The notes under the pieces are model-generated. The model did no database searches and had not been told where the DNA came from. It saw only the letters and a list, made by a program, of their open reading frames with translations. From Salinirubellus litoreus (GTDB lineage Archaea > Halobacteriota > Halobacteria > Halobacteriales > Haloarculaceae): 64,000 bases of DNA. The stretch spans positions 2,728,001-2,792,000 of the forward strand of contig NZ_CP147841.1 in NCBI RefSeq assembly GCF_037335815.1. Reading direction: 5' to 3'. The number at the start of each line of letters is the position of its first letter. Position 1 is the stretch's first letter. This document shows, piece after piece, positions 47,651-55,507 of this stretch. Position numbers and translations under genes: made by a program.

Positions 47651-48979
47651 ATGAGGCAGGCCCCCGTAGTGGTCCTCCTGCTCTGCGTGCTCGTCCTCGG
47701 GGGGACGATGGGCACTGCCGCCCTCCCCGGGGACGCGGCAGGGCGTTCGACGGTGGGGTCCGGCGAGGGACCGGCGACCGCGGTAGCGGGATGGGGCCCG
47801 GCGAGCGGATCGAGCGACCCCGACACGGTCCGGGAGCTCCAGCAGTCGTTCGACCGGACGGAGTTCCGGATCACCGTCCACGCGAACGGGTCGGCCGAGT
47901 GGACCTTCCGGTTCAAACAGACGCTCGCGAACGACACCGAACGGGCCGAGTTCCGGGAGTTCGCCGACCGATTCGACTCGGAGGAGACGACCCTCTACAC
48001 CGACTTCAAGCGCCGGGCACGCGCCCTGACGGACGAGGGGGCGAACGCGACGGATCGACCGATGAACGCGACCGGCTTCTCGAAGCGGGCGTCGGTCAAC
48101 GCCCTCGGGAACCAGGGTACCGTCGAGATGTCGTTTCACTGGGTCGCGTTCGCCCCCGTCTCGGAGGACGGGACGGTCGTCGTGGGCGACGTCTTCCAGG
48201 GGGGACTCTACATCCGAGCCGACCAGCGGCTCGTCGTGAGTGCCGGCACGGGGGTCGCCTTCGCGGAGGCCGCACCCGAACCGGACTCCGTCTCGGGGGA
48301 CTCGCTCGCGGGCAGCGAGTCGATCACCTGGGAGGGCGAGCGGTCGTTCACCGACGAGCGCCCGCGGATCGTCCTCGCCCCGCCCCCTACCGCGACCGAT
48401 CCGCCGGGGACGAGCGGCACCGACGGGCCCGAAGACGGGAGGGATACCCCGACGCCCGGCAGGTCGGCGACCGACAGCGTCGGGACGTCTCCGGCCTCCG
48501 AGGGCGGGCCGGGACTGCTCCCGATCGTGGGGTTCGGTGCGGCGCTCGTCCTCGGCCTGGGCGCGGCCTTCGCCTACCGTTCGGGGGTGTTCGACGGCAC
48601 GGGGACGACGGCCATCGACGACGGGGACGACGGGAACGACGAGAGCGGGGGAGACGCGGACAGGGCGTCGGCCGAGTCCAGTACAGGGACGTCCGGCGAG
48701 TCGGTCCCCCCCGAGCCGTCCGTCCCCGACGAGGAACTGCTCTCGGACGAGGACCGGGTGATGGGGCTCCTCGACGAGCAGGGCGGTCGGATGAAGCAGG
48801 TCGAGATCGTCGAGCGGACCGGCTGGTCGAAGTCGAAGGTGTCGATGCTGCTCTCGGACATGGAGGACGAGGGCGAGATATCGAAGCTTCGCGTCGGACG
48901 CGAGAACATCATCTCGAAGCGGGGGATGGAGCCAGAGGCGGCCGGGTCGCCGTTCGACGACGAGGACGAGGACGAGTAG
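47651..48979 (+). CDS. membrane-tethered winged-helix regulator with extracellular sensor
   Basis: 442 residues: a Sec-type signal (about 1-25), an extracellular beta-rich domain (about 55-215) with VHANGSAEWTFRFKQTL, a Pro/Thr/Ser/Asp linker, one membrane helix (about 285-310), an acidic linker, and a C-terminal winged helix (about 375-425) reading GGRMKQVEIVERTGWSKSKVSMLLSDMEDEG. This is the haloarchaeal architecture I know as DUF7345 plus DUF7343. An outside signal should alter DNA binding inside. Target genes are unknown; the neighbours are the upstream GlcD/GlcF gene and a downstream DHH phosphoesterase. Confidence 0.85.
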   Translation: MRQAPVVVLLLCVLVLGGTMGTAALPGDAAGRSTVGSGEGPATAVAGWGPASGSSDPDTVRELQQSFDRTEFRITVHANGSAEWTFRFKQTLANDTERAEFREFADRFDSEETTLYTDFKRRARALTDEGANATDRPMNATGFSKRASVNALGNQGTVEMSFHWVAFAPVSEDGTVVVGDVFQGGLYIRADQRLVVSAGTGVAFAEAAPEPDSVSGDSLAGSESITWEGERSFTDERPRIVLAPPPTATDPPGTSGTDGPEDGRDTPTPGRSATDSVGTSPASEGGPGLLPIVGFGAALVLGLGAAFAYRSGVFDGTGTTAIDDGDDGNDESGGDADRASAESSTGTSGESVPPEPSVPDEELLSDEDRVMGLLDEQGGRMKQVEIVERTGWSKSKVSMLLSDMEDEGEISKLRVGRENIISKRGMEPEAAGSPFDDEDEDE

Positions 48980-49111
48980 CCGTCTCCATCCCCCGCGCCG
49001 GCGTTCGCCGGATCCGGAACGACTCGCTCCCGGGGACGCGGTGCCGGCGTCCGGTCGCACGACGGCGGTCGGGGGGTAGAGGCTTGTACCCCCGGACCGA
49101 CTGCTACGGAC

Positions 49112-50152
49112 ATGAGCAAGGCCGCGTCCCTCCGGGAGCTCCTCGCCGGGTGTGAGGAGCTCACTATCGTCTGTCACAACAACCCCGACCCGGACTGTCT
49201 GGCGAGCGCCATCGCGCTCGGGCGGATCGCCGCGTCAGCCGGCGTCGACGAGCGGCGCATCCTCTACAGCGGGACGGTCTCCCACCAGCAGAACCGCGCG
49301 TTCGTCAACCTCCTCGACGTCGACCTCCGGTCGTTCGACGCCGACGCGGTCCGGGACCGGCCCGAGGGCTCGCTGCTCGCGTTCGTGGATCACTCGATTC
49401 CCGGCGAGAACAACGAGGTCCCGGCGGACGTTCCCGTGGACGTCGTGATCGACCACCACCCCGCCGAGGGGATCGAGGCGCGGTTCGTCGATCACCGCGA
49501 GGAGGTCGGCGCGACGGCGACGATCCTCACCGAGTACGTCCTCGAACTCGACGTGACGCTCGACTCGACGCTCGCGACCGCGCTGCTGTTCGCGATCCGC
49601 CGGGAGACGCTGGGGTTCCTCCGCGGGACGACCCACGAGGAGTACGCGGCGGCGAGCCGGCTCCACGACCACGCCGACCGCGACCTGCTCCGGAAGCTCT
49701 CGACGCCCTCGGTCAGCGGCGCGACGGTCGACGCCATCGCCGACGCCATCGAGAACCGGTCGGTCCGGGGGGCGGTCCTCATCTCGCACGTCGGGCGGAC
49801 GAGCGAGCGCGACGCCATCCCCCAGGCGGCGGACTACCTCGCCACGCTGGAGGGCGTCGAGACAGCCGTCGTCTTCGGTATCGTCGAACGAGCCATCCAG
49901 ATCAGCGCCCGGTCGTCGGACTCCCGGGTCCACGTCGGCGAGGTGCTCCGCGGGGCGTTCGACGACGTCGGGAGCGCCGGCGGCCACCGGGAGATGGCCG
50001 GCGGGGAGATCCCCCTCGGGATCTTCGCCGACCGCGCCACCGGGGACACCGACCTCGTCGACATCGTCCAGCGGGTCGTGACGAACCGGCTGGTCGAGGA
50101 ACTCCACCTCTCGGACGACGGCAAACGCGAGGAGGAACAGGTCGAGGAGTGA
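49112..50152 (+). CDS. DHH-family phosphoesterase (NrnA-like)
   Basis: 346 residues. DHH motifs in order: HNNPDPDCLASA (motif I), FVDHS (II), IDHHP (III), and a C-terminal DHHA1 domain with GSAGGHREMAGG. Members hydrolyse nanoRNA, pAp or cyclic dinucleotides; this arrangement is closest to NrnA-type enzymes. Cytoplasmic. An AGGCTTGTAC box is centred about 28 nt before the ATG. Confidence 0.9.
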   Translation: MSKAASLRELLAGCEELTIVCHNNPDPDCLASAIALGRIAASAGVDERRILYSGTVSHQQNRAFVNLLDVDLRSFDADAVRDRPEGSLLAFVDHSIPGENNEVPADVPVDVVIDHHPAEGIEARFVDHREEVGATATILTEYVLELDVTLDSTLATALLFAIRRETLGFLRGTTHEEYAAASRLHDHADRDLLRKLSTPSVSGATVDAIADAIENRSVRGAVLISHVGRTSERDAIPQAADYLATLEGVETAVVFGIVERAIQISARSSDSRVHVGEVLRGAFDDVGSAGGHREMAGGEIPLGIFADRATGDTDLVDIVQRVVTNRLVEELHLSDDGKREEEQVEE

Positions 50153-50253
50153 CGAACTAGTGAGTGATCGGACGTGGGTTCGACCCGGGTCGACGAGCCC
50201 CCCGCGAGGCCCCACCTATTTGTCGGGGGCGGTGGAGCTACGACCGATGTCAC

Positions 50254-50259
50254 GGAGGT
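50254..50259 (+). promoter_or_regulatory. Shine-Dalgarno that fixes the DUF5995 gene start
   Basis: GGAGGT, 7 nt before the GTG at 50267. A CCTATTTGTC box at 50215-50224 predicts a transcript start near 50246, so a leader of about 20 nt carries this site. Confidence 0.55.
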
Positions 50260-50266
50260 CGACGGC

Positions 50267-51190
50267 GTGACCGGACTGACGCAGGCGATGCGACTGCTCG
50301 ACGGGACCGGACTGCGAGCGATGCTCCTCGCATTCCGGCACGATCCCGGCCCCGTCCGCCGGGAGGTCGAGCCGGATCCGACGCTCGTCGACCTCACGGA
50401 GTCACCGTTCGAGGACGTGGACGACGTTCTCGAACGGCTGACGGCGCTCGAAGGGGTTCTCCGGGAGCGTTCCGACCGCCGGGCGGTGTTCCTCACGGTC
50501 TACTCGCGGATGACGCGGGCGATACGCTCCCGCGTCGACGCCGGACGGTTCCGCGACCCCGAGTGGATGCGCCGGTACACGGTCGCGTTCGCCGACTACT
50601 ACCGGCAGGCGTTCCTCGCGTTCGAGCGGGGCCGCCTCGGTACCGTCCCCGCTCCGTGGCGGGTGGCCTTCGACACCGCCGTCGAGGGCGCGGGGCTGGT
50701 CGTTCAGGACGCCTTCCTGGGGATCAACGCCCACATCAACTACGACCTCGCGCTGACGCTGATCGACGTCGGTATCGACGCCGACCGGGCGACGAAACGC
50801 GCCGACCACCGGGCCGTCAACGACGTCCTCCGGCGGCTCGTCGACGCCCAGCAGGACGCGCTGGCGGAGCTGTACGCGCCCGGCGTGGCCGAGATCGACG
50901 CGACGCTCGGTCGGTTCGACGAGGCGTTCGCCCTCTTCGGGATGACCGAGGGCCGCGAGAAGGCCTGGCGGGTCGCCGTCGTGATGAGCGACGTCGACCT
51001 CCCGCCGGTCCGGTCGTACGCGCGGTGGGTGCTCCGGACGACGGCGACCGGCGGGGCGGTCTTCGTCCTCTCGCCGACCGTCGCCCCCGCGCTCCTCGAG
51101 AAGCTCCGACGGGTCGAACTGGACGGGATCGGCGTCGACACGGCGCTCGACTACCTCACCGACCGCCTCGACGAGGAAGTCCCCGAGTAG
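50267..51190 (+). CDS. DUF5995-like protein
   Basis: 307 residues, mostly helical. Conserved-looking segments are VYSRMTRAIRSRVDAG, FADYYRQAFLAFERG, PAPWRVAFD and FLGINAHINYDLAL; the invariant His/Asn of the last resemble a metal or ligand site. I recall this as DUF5995, found in actinobacteria and haloarchaea, function unknown. The start GTG is chosen from the ribosome binding site; the open reading upstream of it overlaps the promoter. Confidence 0.8.
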   Translation: MTGLTQAMRLLDGTGLRAMLLAFRHDPGPVRREVEPDPTLVDLTESPFEDVDDVLERLTALEGVLRERSDRRAVFLTVYSRMTRAIRSRVDAGRFRDPEWMRRYTVAFADYYRQAFLAFERGRLGTVPAPWRVAFDTAVEGAGLVVQDAFLGINAHINYDLALTLIDVGIDADRATKRADHRAVNDVLRRLVDAQQDALAELYAPGVAEIDATLGRFDEAFALFGMTEGREKAWRVAVVMSDVDLPPVRSYARWVLRTTATGGAVFVLSPTVAPALLEKLRRVELDGIGVDTALDYLTDRLDEEVPE

Positions 51191-51289
51191 ACCGCCCTCC
51201 GGCGGGTCGACACACCGGTGGGCGTGGATGGACGGATCGCGTCCGACGCGACACCACGAATTAAGTGGACGTCATCTGATACGGGTGGT

Positions 51290-51898
51290 ATGCCGAAGGA
51301 GACGGTCCGGTACCCGGACGCCCTGGTGGCCGGAGTCGAGGCGGTCGTCGCGGAGGCCGAGGCCTTCGAGTCCAAGTCCGAGTTCTACCGCTTCGCCTCG
51401 GACTTCCTCCTCTCCGTCCTCGACGAGGACCACGACCCGACCGTCCTGGGGTACGGCGACATCGTGGCCGACCTGGAGTCCGCCTCCGGTGGTCGCCTCG
51501 CTCCGCGGCCGGCGTCCGACGAGACGACCCCCGGACCGTTCCTCGACGCCTACGTCCAGGTCCGCAGACACCTCCTCTACGACGACGTCGAGTCGGCACG
51601 CGCGGTCGTCGCGGAGCGCTACGACGCGGTCGACCGCGAGGCGCTGCTCCTCGACGAGCTGATCGGCCGGGAGCGGTTCGCCGGCGGCCCGACGCGGGCC
51701 TCGACGAACGCCTCCGGGCCCATCGCACCGGATACCGGGCACGCCGACCGGGACGGGGATCGGAACGCCGACGCGGACGGATCCGGGAACGAGTCCGCCG
51801 CCGGGGTCGCGTCCGAGGACGGGGACGGCTCGAACGAGCGACGTGGTAGGCCGGCCGAGGCGACACGCGAGACCGACGGGGGGACGGACGAGGCTTAG
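51290..51898 (+). CDS. ribbon-helix-helix-like protein with long acidic tail
   Basis: 202 residues. The start MPKETVRYPDALVAGVEAVVAEAEAFESKSEFYRFAS fits a ribbon-helix-helix DNA-binding domain. A middle helical segment (about 80-135) follows, then ~65 residues of disordered Asp/Gly/Ser-rich tail. A BRE/TATA-like CACGAATTAAGTGG is centred 28 nt before the ATG. A small DNA-binding regulator is the best guess; its targets, and whether it relates to the CdrS/CdrL cell-division regulators of haloarchaea, cannot be told here. Confidence 0.72.
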   Translation: MPKETVRYPDALVAGVEAVVAEAEAFESKSEFYRFASDFLLSVLDEDHDPTVLGYGDIVADLESASGGRLAPRPASDETTPGPFLDAYVQVRRHLLYDDVESARAVVAERYDAVDREALLLDELIGRERFAGGPTRASTNASGPIAPDTGHADRDGDRNADADGSGNESAAGVASEDGDGSNERRGRPAEATRETDGGTDEA

Positions 51899-51967
51899 GA
51901 CGCCGAGGACTCCTGATCAGTCCACTCGGCGGCGGCCCGCGAGCCCGCTAGTGATTCGGTGGGTTCC

Positions 51968-52483
51968 TCAGTACCGGTAGACCGCGTTCGCGATACCGGC
52001 CGTCTGCCCGGCGTTGACGAGCACCAGCCCGGCCACGGCCAACGCGTCCGTCGAGAGAAGTGGTGCGGCGAGGTAGGCGACGGCCCCGACCACGCTCAGC
52101 CCGGCACCGGCGGTGTAGACCCACGGTGCCGTCTCGGGGGCGACGTTCCGACCGGTGTAGGCCAGCCCGGCGGCCGGTACCAGCATCCACCCGAGGACGG
52201 TGACCCGGAGGAGCGCGGTGGACTCGGGCGCGGCGAAGAGCACGGCCGTCTCGAGGAGCGTCAACGCCAGTCCGACCAGGAGGACGACCTTCCAGGCGAG
52301 TAGTACGCCCTCACGCATCTCCCTCCACGAGAGCGCCGCGAACGCCACGAGCACGGCGTCCATGACGAGGTGTCCGATCAGCACCGTCCGGACCGCGAGG
52401 AGTTCGAGGTGTGCGGCGGTGGCGAACGTCCACGCGAGCGGGACGAGGACGATCGGGCCGTTCTCCCGAAGCCGTCGGAGCAT
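51968..52483 (-). CDS. multi-pass membrane protein, unknown
   Basis: 171 residues with about six hydrophobic helices and very short loops; ends NAGQTAGIANAVYRY. A single Arg/Glu cluster (SWREMREG) marks a cytoplasmic loop. No family recognised. A GCTCTTTGCG box is centred 28 nt upstream of the ATG. Confidence 0.75.
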   Translation of the reverse strand: MLRRLRENGPIVLVPLAWTFATAAHLELLAVRTVLIGHLVMDAVLVAFAALSWREMREGVLLAWKVVLLVGLALTLLETAVLFAAPESTALLRVTVLGWMLVPAAGLAYTGRNVAPETAPWVYTAGAGLSVVGAVAYLAAPLLSTDALAVAGLVLVNAGQTAGIANAVYRY

Positions 52484-52606
52484 ACCGGGGGTTCGAGCAC
52501 GGCCGCAAAGAGCGTGGCTGGTTCGGTATCGTGGTGCCGCCCAGACGCCGGGGACACCCGAGGAGATCGGTGAGCTCCGTCGCTTCCGCCGCGTTCCCTC
52601 GCCGGA

Positions 52607-53749
52607 TCACGCCGTCTCGAACGCCCCTCGCTCGCGCAGATCGGGGATCGACTCCCGGACGCGCTCTCGCGCCGCGTCGAGCGAGAACTCCGCCGTCACC
52701 TCGCCGTCCTCGACGACGGGGTCGAGGAGCGGTTCGCCCGGCGCGTCCTCCCCGACGGGGACGACGCTGTCGTCGAAGCCGTCGCGGTAGACCTGCTTCG
52801 CGCCGCTCTTGACCCCGCGCTTCGCCCGGGCCTCGCCGTCGACCTCGACGAGGTTCATCGAGAGGTCGATCGGGTCGGCGTTGGCGATGGCCCCGCCGAC
52901 GCCGAATCCGTCGGCGGCGTCGCGGAGCCGTCGCACCTCGGCCGCGTCGATCCCGCCGCTGACCAGTATCTCGACGCCCTCGTGTCCTCGCCGGTCGAGT
53001 TCCCACCGGACCTCCTCGACGATATCGTGCAGGTCACCGCGGCGCGAGGCGGTGGTGTCGAGGCGGACGCCGTCGAGATCCTCGCCGAGCGCCTCGGCCG
53101 CCGTGACCGCCTCGACCGTCTCGTCGCAGAACGTGTCCACGAGCATCGTCCGCGGGACGCGCTCCTCGAGCGCCTCGTCGTAGGCGCGGAACGCCCGCTC
53201 GGCGTCGCCGAGACAGACCACCAGCGCGTGGGGCATCGTCCCGCCGGCCTCGATCCCGATCGCCTCCCCGCCGGCGACGTTCCCGATGCCGTCGACGCCG
53301 CCGATCAGCGCCGACCGCTCGACCATCGCTCCGAGCGCCGGGTGCTGGCGGCGGGTCCCGAAGCTGAGGACGGTCCGGTCGCGAGCGGCCGCGCGGACCT
53401 CCATCGCGGCCGTGGCGATCCCGCTCGCGTGTGCGAGAAAGCCGAGCAACGGCGACTCGTACCGGGCGAACGAACGGTAGAGACCCTCGATCCGGAGGGC
53501 CGGACCGCCGGAGACGACCGTCCCCTCGGGCGGGGCGTGGACGTCGACCGGATGGCCCTCCATGAGCCGTACGGCGTCCTTCAGTCCCGCCAGGACGGTC
53601 CAGCCCTCGGGGGTCGAGATCTCCGCGACGACGTGGGGGTCCTCGTCTAGATGGTCGAGTATCTCCTCGGTCCGGAGGAAGTAGGCGGCGGTGGCCCGTC
53701 CGGAGTCGATCTCCGCCGGCGTGAGCAGGTCGTACGTCCGGTCGTCCAT
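52607..53749 (-). CDS. pncB: nicotinate phosphoribosyltransferase, archaeal type
   Basis: 380 residues. The archaeal NAPRTase pattern is present: TAAYFLRTEEILDH at the N-terminus, SFGTRRQHPAL with the catalytic His region, LVDTFCDE, GVRLDTTASRRGDL and VSGGIDAAEVRRL with GVGGAIAN for phosphate binding. It salvages nicotinate to NAD precursors. The start at 53749 has a CACTTAGTCC box centred 27 nt upstream. Divergent from the PurM-like gene, 129 bp away. Confidence 0.92.
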   Translation of the reverse strand: MDDRTYDLLTPAEIDSGRATAAYFLRTEEILDHLDEDPHVVAEISTPEGWTVLAGLKDAVRLMEGHPVDVHAPPEGTVVSGGPALRIEGLYRSFARYESPLLGFLAHASGIATAAMEVRAAARDRTVLSFGTRRQHPALGAMVERSALIGGVDGIGNVAGGEAIGIEAGGTMPHALVVCLGDAERAFRAYDEALEERVPRTMLVDTFCDETVEAVTAAEALGEDLDGVRLDTTASRRGDLHDIVEEVRWELDRRGHEGVEILVSGGIDAAEVRRLRDAADGFGVGGAIANADPIDLSMNLVEVDGEARAKRGVKSGAKQVYRDGFDDSVVPVGEDAPGEPLLDPVVEDGEVTAEFSLDAARERVRESIPDLRERGAFETA

Positions 53750-53878
53750 GATCGGGGGTCGGGGAGACCGGACTAAGTGGTTCCCCTGCGGAACGGCGGC
53801 AGTCTCCCGGATCGGGTCGCATTGGATCGATTCGACGGCTCCCGGGGGAGTCAAGGGAGACCCGGGGGTACGGCGGGT

Positions 53879-54856
53879 ATGATCGGCAAGGTCGACCCGG
53901 ACTCGCTGGCGAGCCTCGTCCTGGGCCGGACGGGCGCGCCGGACGAGCGGGTGCTCCAGGGGCCGGCGTACGGCGAGGACACCGCGGCGATCCGACTCGA
54001 GGGCGGAGCGGAGGAGGGGATACTGGTCGTCAACGCCGACCCCATCTCGCTCGCGGTCGGTCGCGTGGGGTCCCTCGGCGTCGACGTCGCGGCCAACGAC
54101 GTCGCCGCGTCCGGCGCGACCCCCGAGTGGTTGACGAGTGTCGTCCTCCTGCCGGGATCGGACGACGCGCTCGATACGATCACCGCACAGCTCGACGAGG
54201 CGGCCCGGCGGCTCGGCGTCGCCATCGTCGGCGGCCACTCCGAGTACGCCCCGGCGCTGTCGACCCCGATGCTCGTCCTGACGTGCTTCGGCCTCACAGA
54301 CAGGTACGTCCCGACGGGCGGGGCCGAGCCGGGCGACCGCATCCTCCTCACGAAGGGCGCGGGTATCGAGGCGACGGCCATCCTGGCGACCGACTTTCGC
54401 GACCGGCTCGACGGGCGGGTACCGGAGGCGCTACTCGAGTCGGCCGAGGGGTTCTACGACGAGGTGAGCGTCGTCCCCGAGGCGGCGGTCCTCCGTGAGT
54501 ACGCGAACGCGATGCACGACCCGACGGAGGGCGGTCTCGTCGACGGGTTGCTCGAACTCGCTACCGCCTCCGGGGTCCGGATCGAGGTCGACCCCGGGGC
54601 GATCCCGATCCGCGAGGAGACCCGGCGGCTCTGCGAGGCGGTCGGCGTCGACCCGCTGCGGACGTTCGGCTCCGGTGCGCTACTCGCGGCCGTTCCCGAG
54701 GCGTCGACGGACGAGGCGCTGTCCGCGCTAGACGAGGTCGGTATCGAGGCGGCGGTCGTCGGTACCGTCGAGGAGGGCGACGGGCCGGCGCTCGCCCTCG
54801 GCGAGGAGACGTTCGACGAGCCCGTCCGCGACGACATGTACGCCCTGTGGGAGTGA
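53879..54856 (+). CDS. AIR synthase-related (PurM/HypE-like) ATP-binding protein
   Basis: 325 residues. N-terminal half: GEDTAAIRLEGG and VNADPISLAVGRVGSLGVDVAANDVAASGATPEW, the HypE/PurM/ThiL Mg-ATP site. C-terminal half: MHDPTEGGLVDGLLELA and TFGSGALLAAV. The superfamily phosphorylates or dehydrates small groups using ATP. No hydrogenase or purine genes surround it, so HypE proper is unlikely. Substrate unknown. Start at 53879; the promoter is weak. Confidence 0.85.
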   Translation: MIGKVDPDSLASLVLGRTGAPDERVLQGPAYGEDTAAIRLEGGAEEGILVVNADPISLAVGRVGSLGVDVAANDVAASGATPEWLTSVVLLPGSDDALDTITAQLDEAARRLGVAIVGGHSEYAPALSTPMLVLTCFGLTDRYVPTGGAEPGDRILLTKGAGIEATAILATDFRDRLDGRVPEALLESAEGFYDEVSVVPEAAVLREYANAMHDPTEGGLVDGLLELATASGVRIEVDPGAIPIREETRRLCEAVGVDPLRTFGSGALLAAVPEASTDEALSALDEVGIEAAVVGTVEEGDGPALALGEETFDEPVRDDMYALWE

Positions 54857-54899
54857 TGTGCGGCGTATCCGATCGGTGCGTTCGGCGAGGACGGACCGG

Positions 54900-55049
54900 C
54901 TACTCGGAGTAGCCCTCCTGGAGGAACGCACCCTCGGTCTCGTACATCGAGACGAGTTCGTCGATGAGTTCCTCCAGCGTCTGGTCCTCCTCCGTGTGTC
55001 GTTCGAGGCGCTCCCTCAGTTCGTCGCTGATCTCGAGCGTGTGGGGCAT
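54900..55049 (-). CDS. 49-residue RHH-like small protein
   Basis: The compact sequence MPHTLEISDELRERLERHTEEDQ starts like a ribbon-helix-helix strand and first helix, then LEELIDELVSMYETEG and a short end, FLQEGYSE. It resembles very small haloarchaeal proteins I recall as uncharacterised DUFs, and also RHH antitoxins without toxin. The ATG at 55049 is chosen; the upstream in-frame reading is Arg/Pro-rich noise. A GGTATTTACG box near 55105 gives a leader of about 30 nt containing GGAGAG. Confidence 0.72.
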   Translation of the reverse strand: MPHTLEISDELRERLERHTEEDQTLEELIDELVSMYETEGAFLQEGYSE

Positions 55050-55460
55050 GGTGGTCTCTCCGGGCGGTGGCCCGGCGCGTGCGGGTAGTCGCTCCACCGG
55101 CGTAAATACCTCGACAGCCTCCGGGTGCGGTCGGGGGCGATGGCGGGCGGCCCGTCCGGGCTCGCCCGCGCTGGTGTCCGCCTTCACGGCCCCCGTCCCG
55201 GACGGGGCGACCGGGGGCGTGACGACGACTCGGGTGGCTTCCCCCGTGCACAGGGTCCGAAACGGACAGGACCCCTTCCACGGTCGCGGCGGGGTGCACC
55301 GACGAGCCGGCGGTTCGGGTAGGGGCCGGACGCCGGCTCCCGATGACAACGACCGCGAATGCCCCGCCCGGTGTGGGCGTCCCCGGGCCGCGCCCCTCGG
55401 CCGACGACCGCGAGCGTCACGCACGCGGTTTCGGGAATCGGAACTCGAAACGCTGGGGCG

Positions 55461-55469
55461 TTATATACG
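55461..55469 (+). promoter_or_regulatory. TATA box of the pilin-like operon
   Basis: TTATATACG centred about 43 nt before the ATG at 55508, giving a predicted leader of about 16 nt. A/T-richer than most boxes here, so possibly strong. Confidence 0.65.
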
Positions 55470-55477
55470 TTATGAAT

Positions 55478-55500
55478 GTCTCGTAAACAACAATCGAGAC
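55478..55500. promoter_or_regulatory. inverted repeat at the operon transcript start
   Basis: GTCTCG (55478-55483) and CGAGAC (55495-55500) flank the A-rich TAAACAACAAT. It lies just downstream of the TATA box across the expected start of transcription, where a repressor would bind; it could also be a short RNA hairpin. Confidence 0.5.
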
Positions 55501-55507
55501 GGATAGA

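Larger units (their letters stand above)
55050..55507. other. 458-bp intergenic region between the RHH-like gene and the pilin operon
   Basis: I find no convincing gene. It holds the promoter of the small minus-strand gene (near 55105) and, at its right end, the promoter and an inverted repeat of the pilin-like operon. The centre is GC-rich with Arg/Pro-rich, non-coding-looking frames. Confidence 0.65.
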
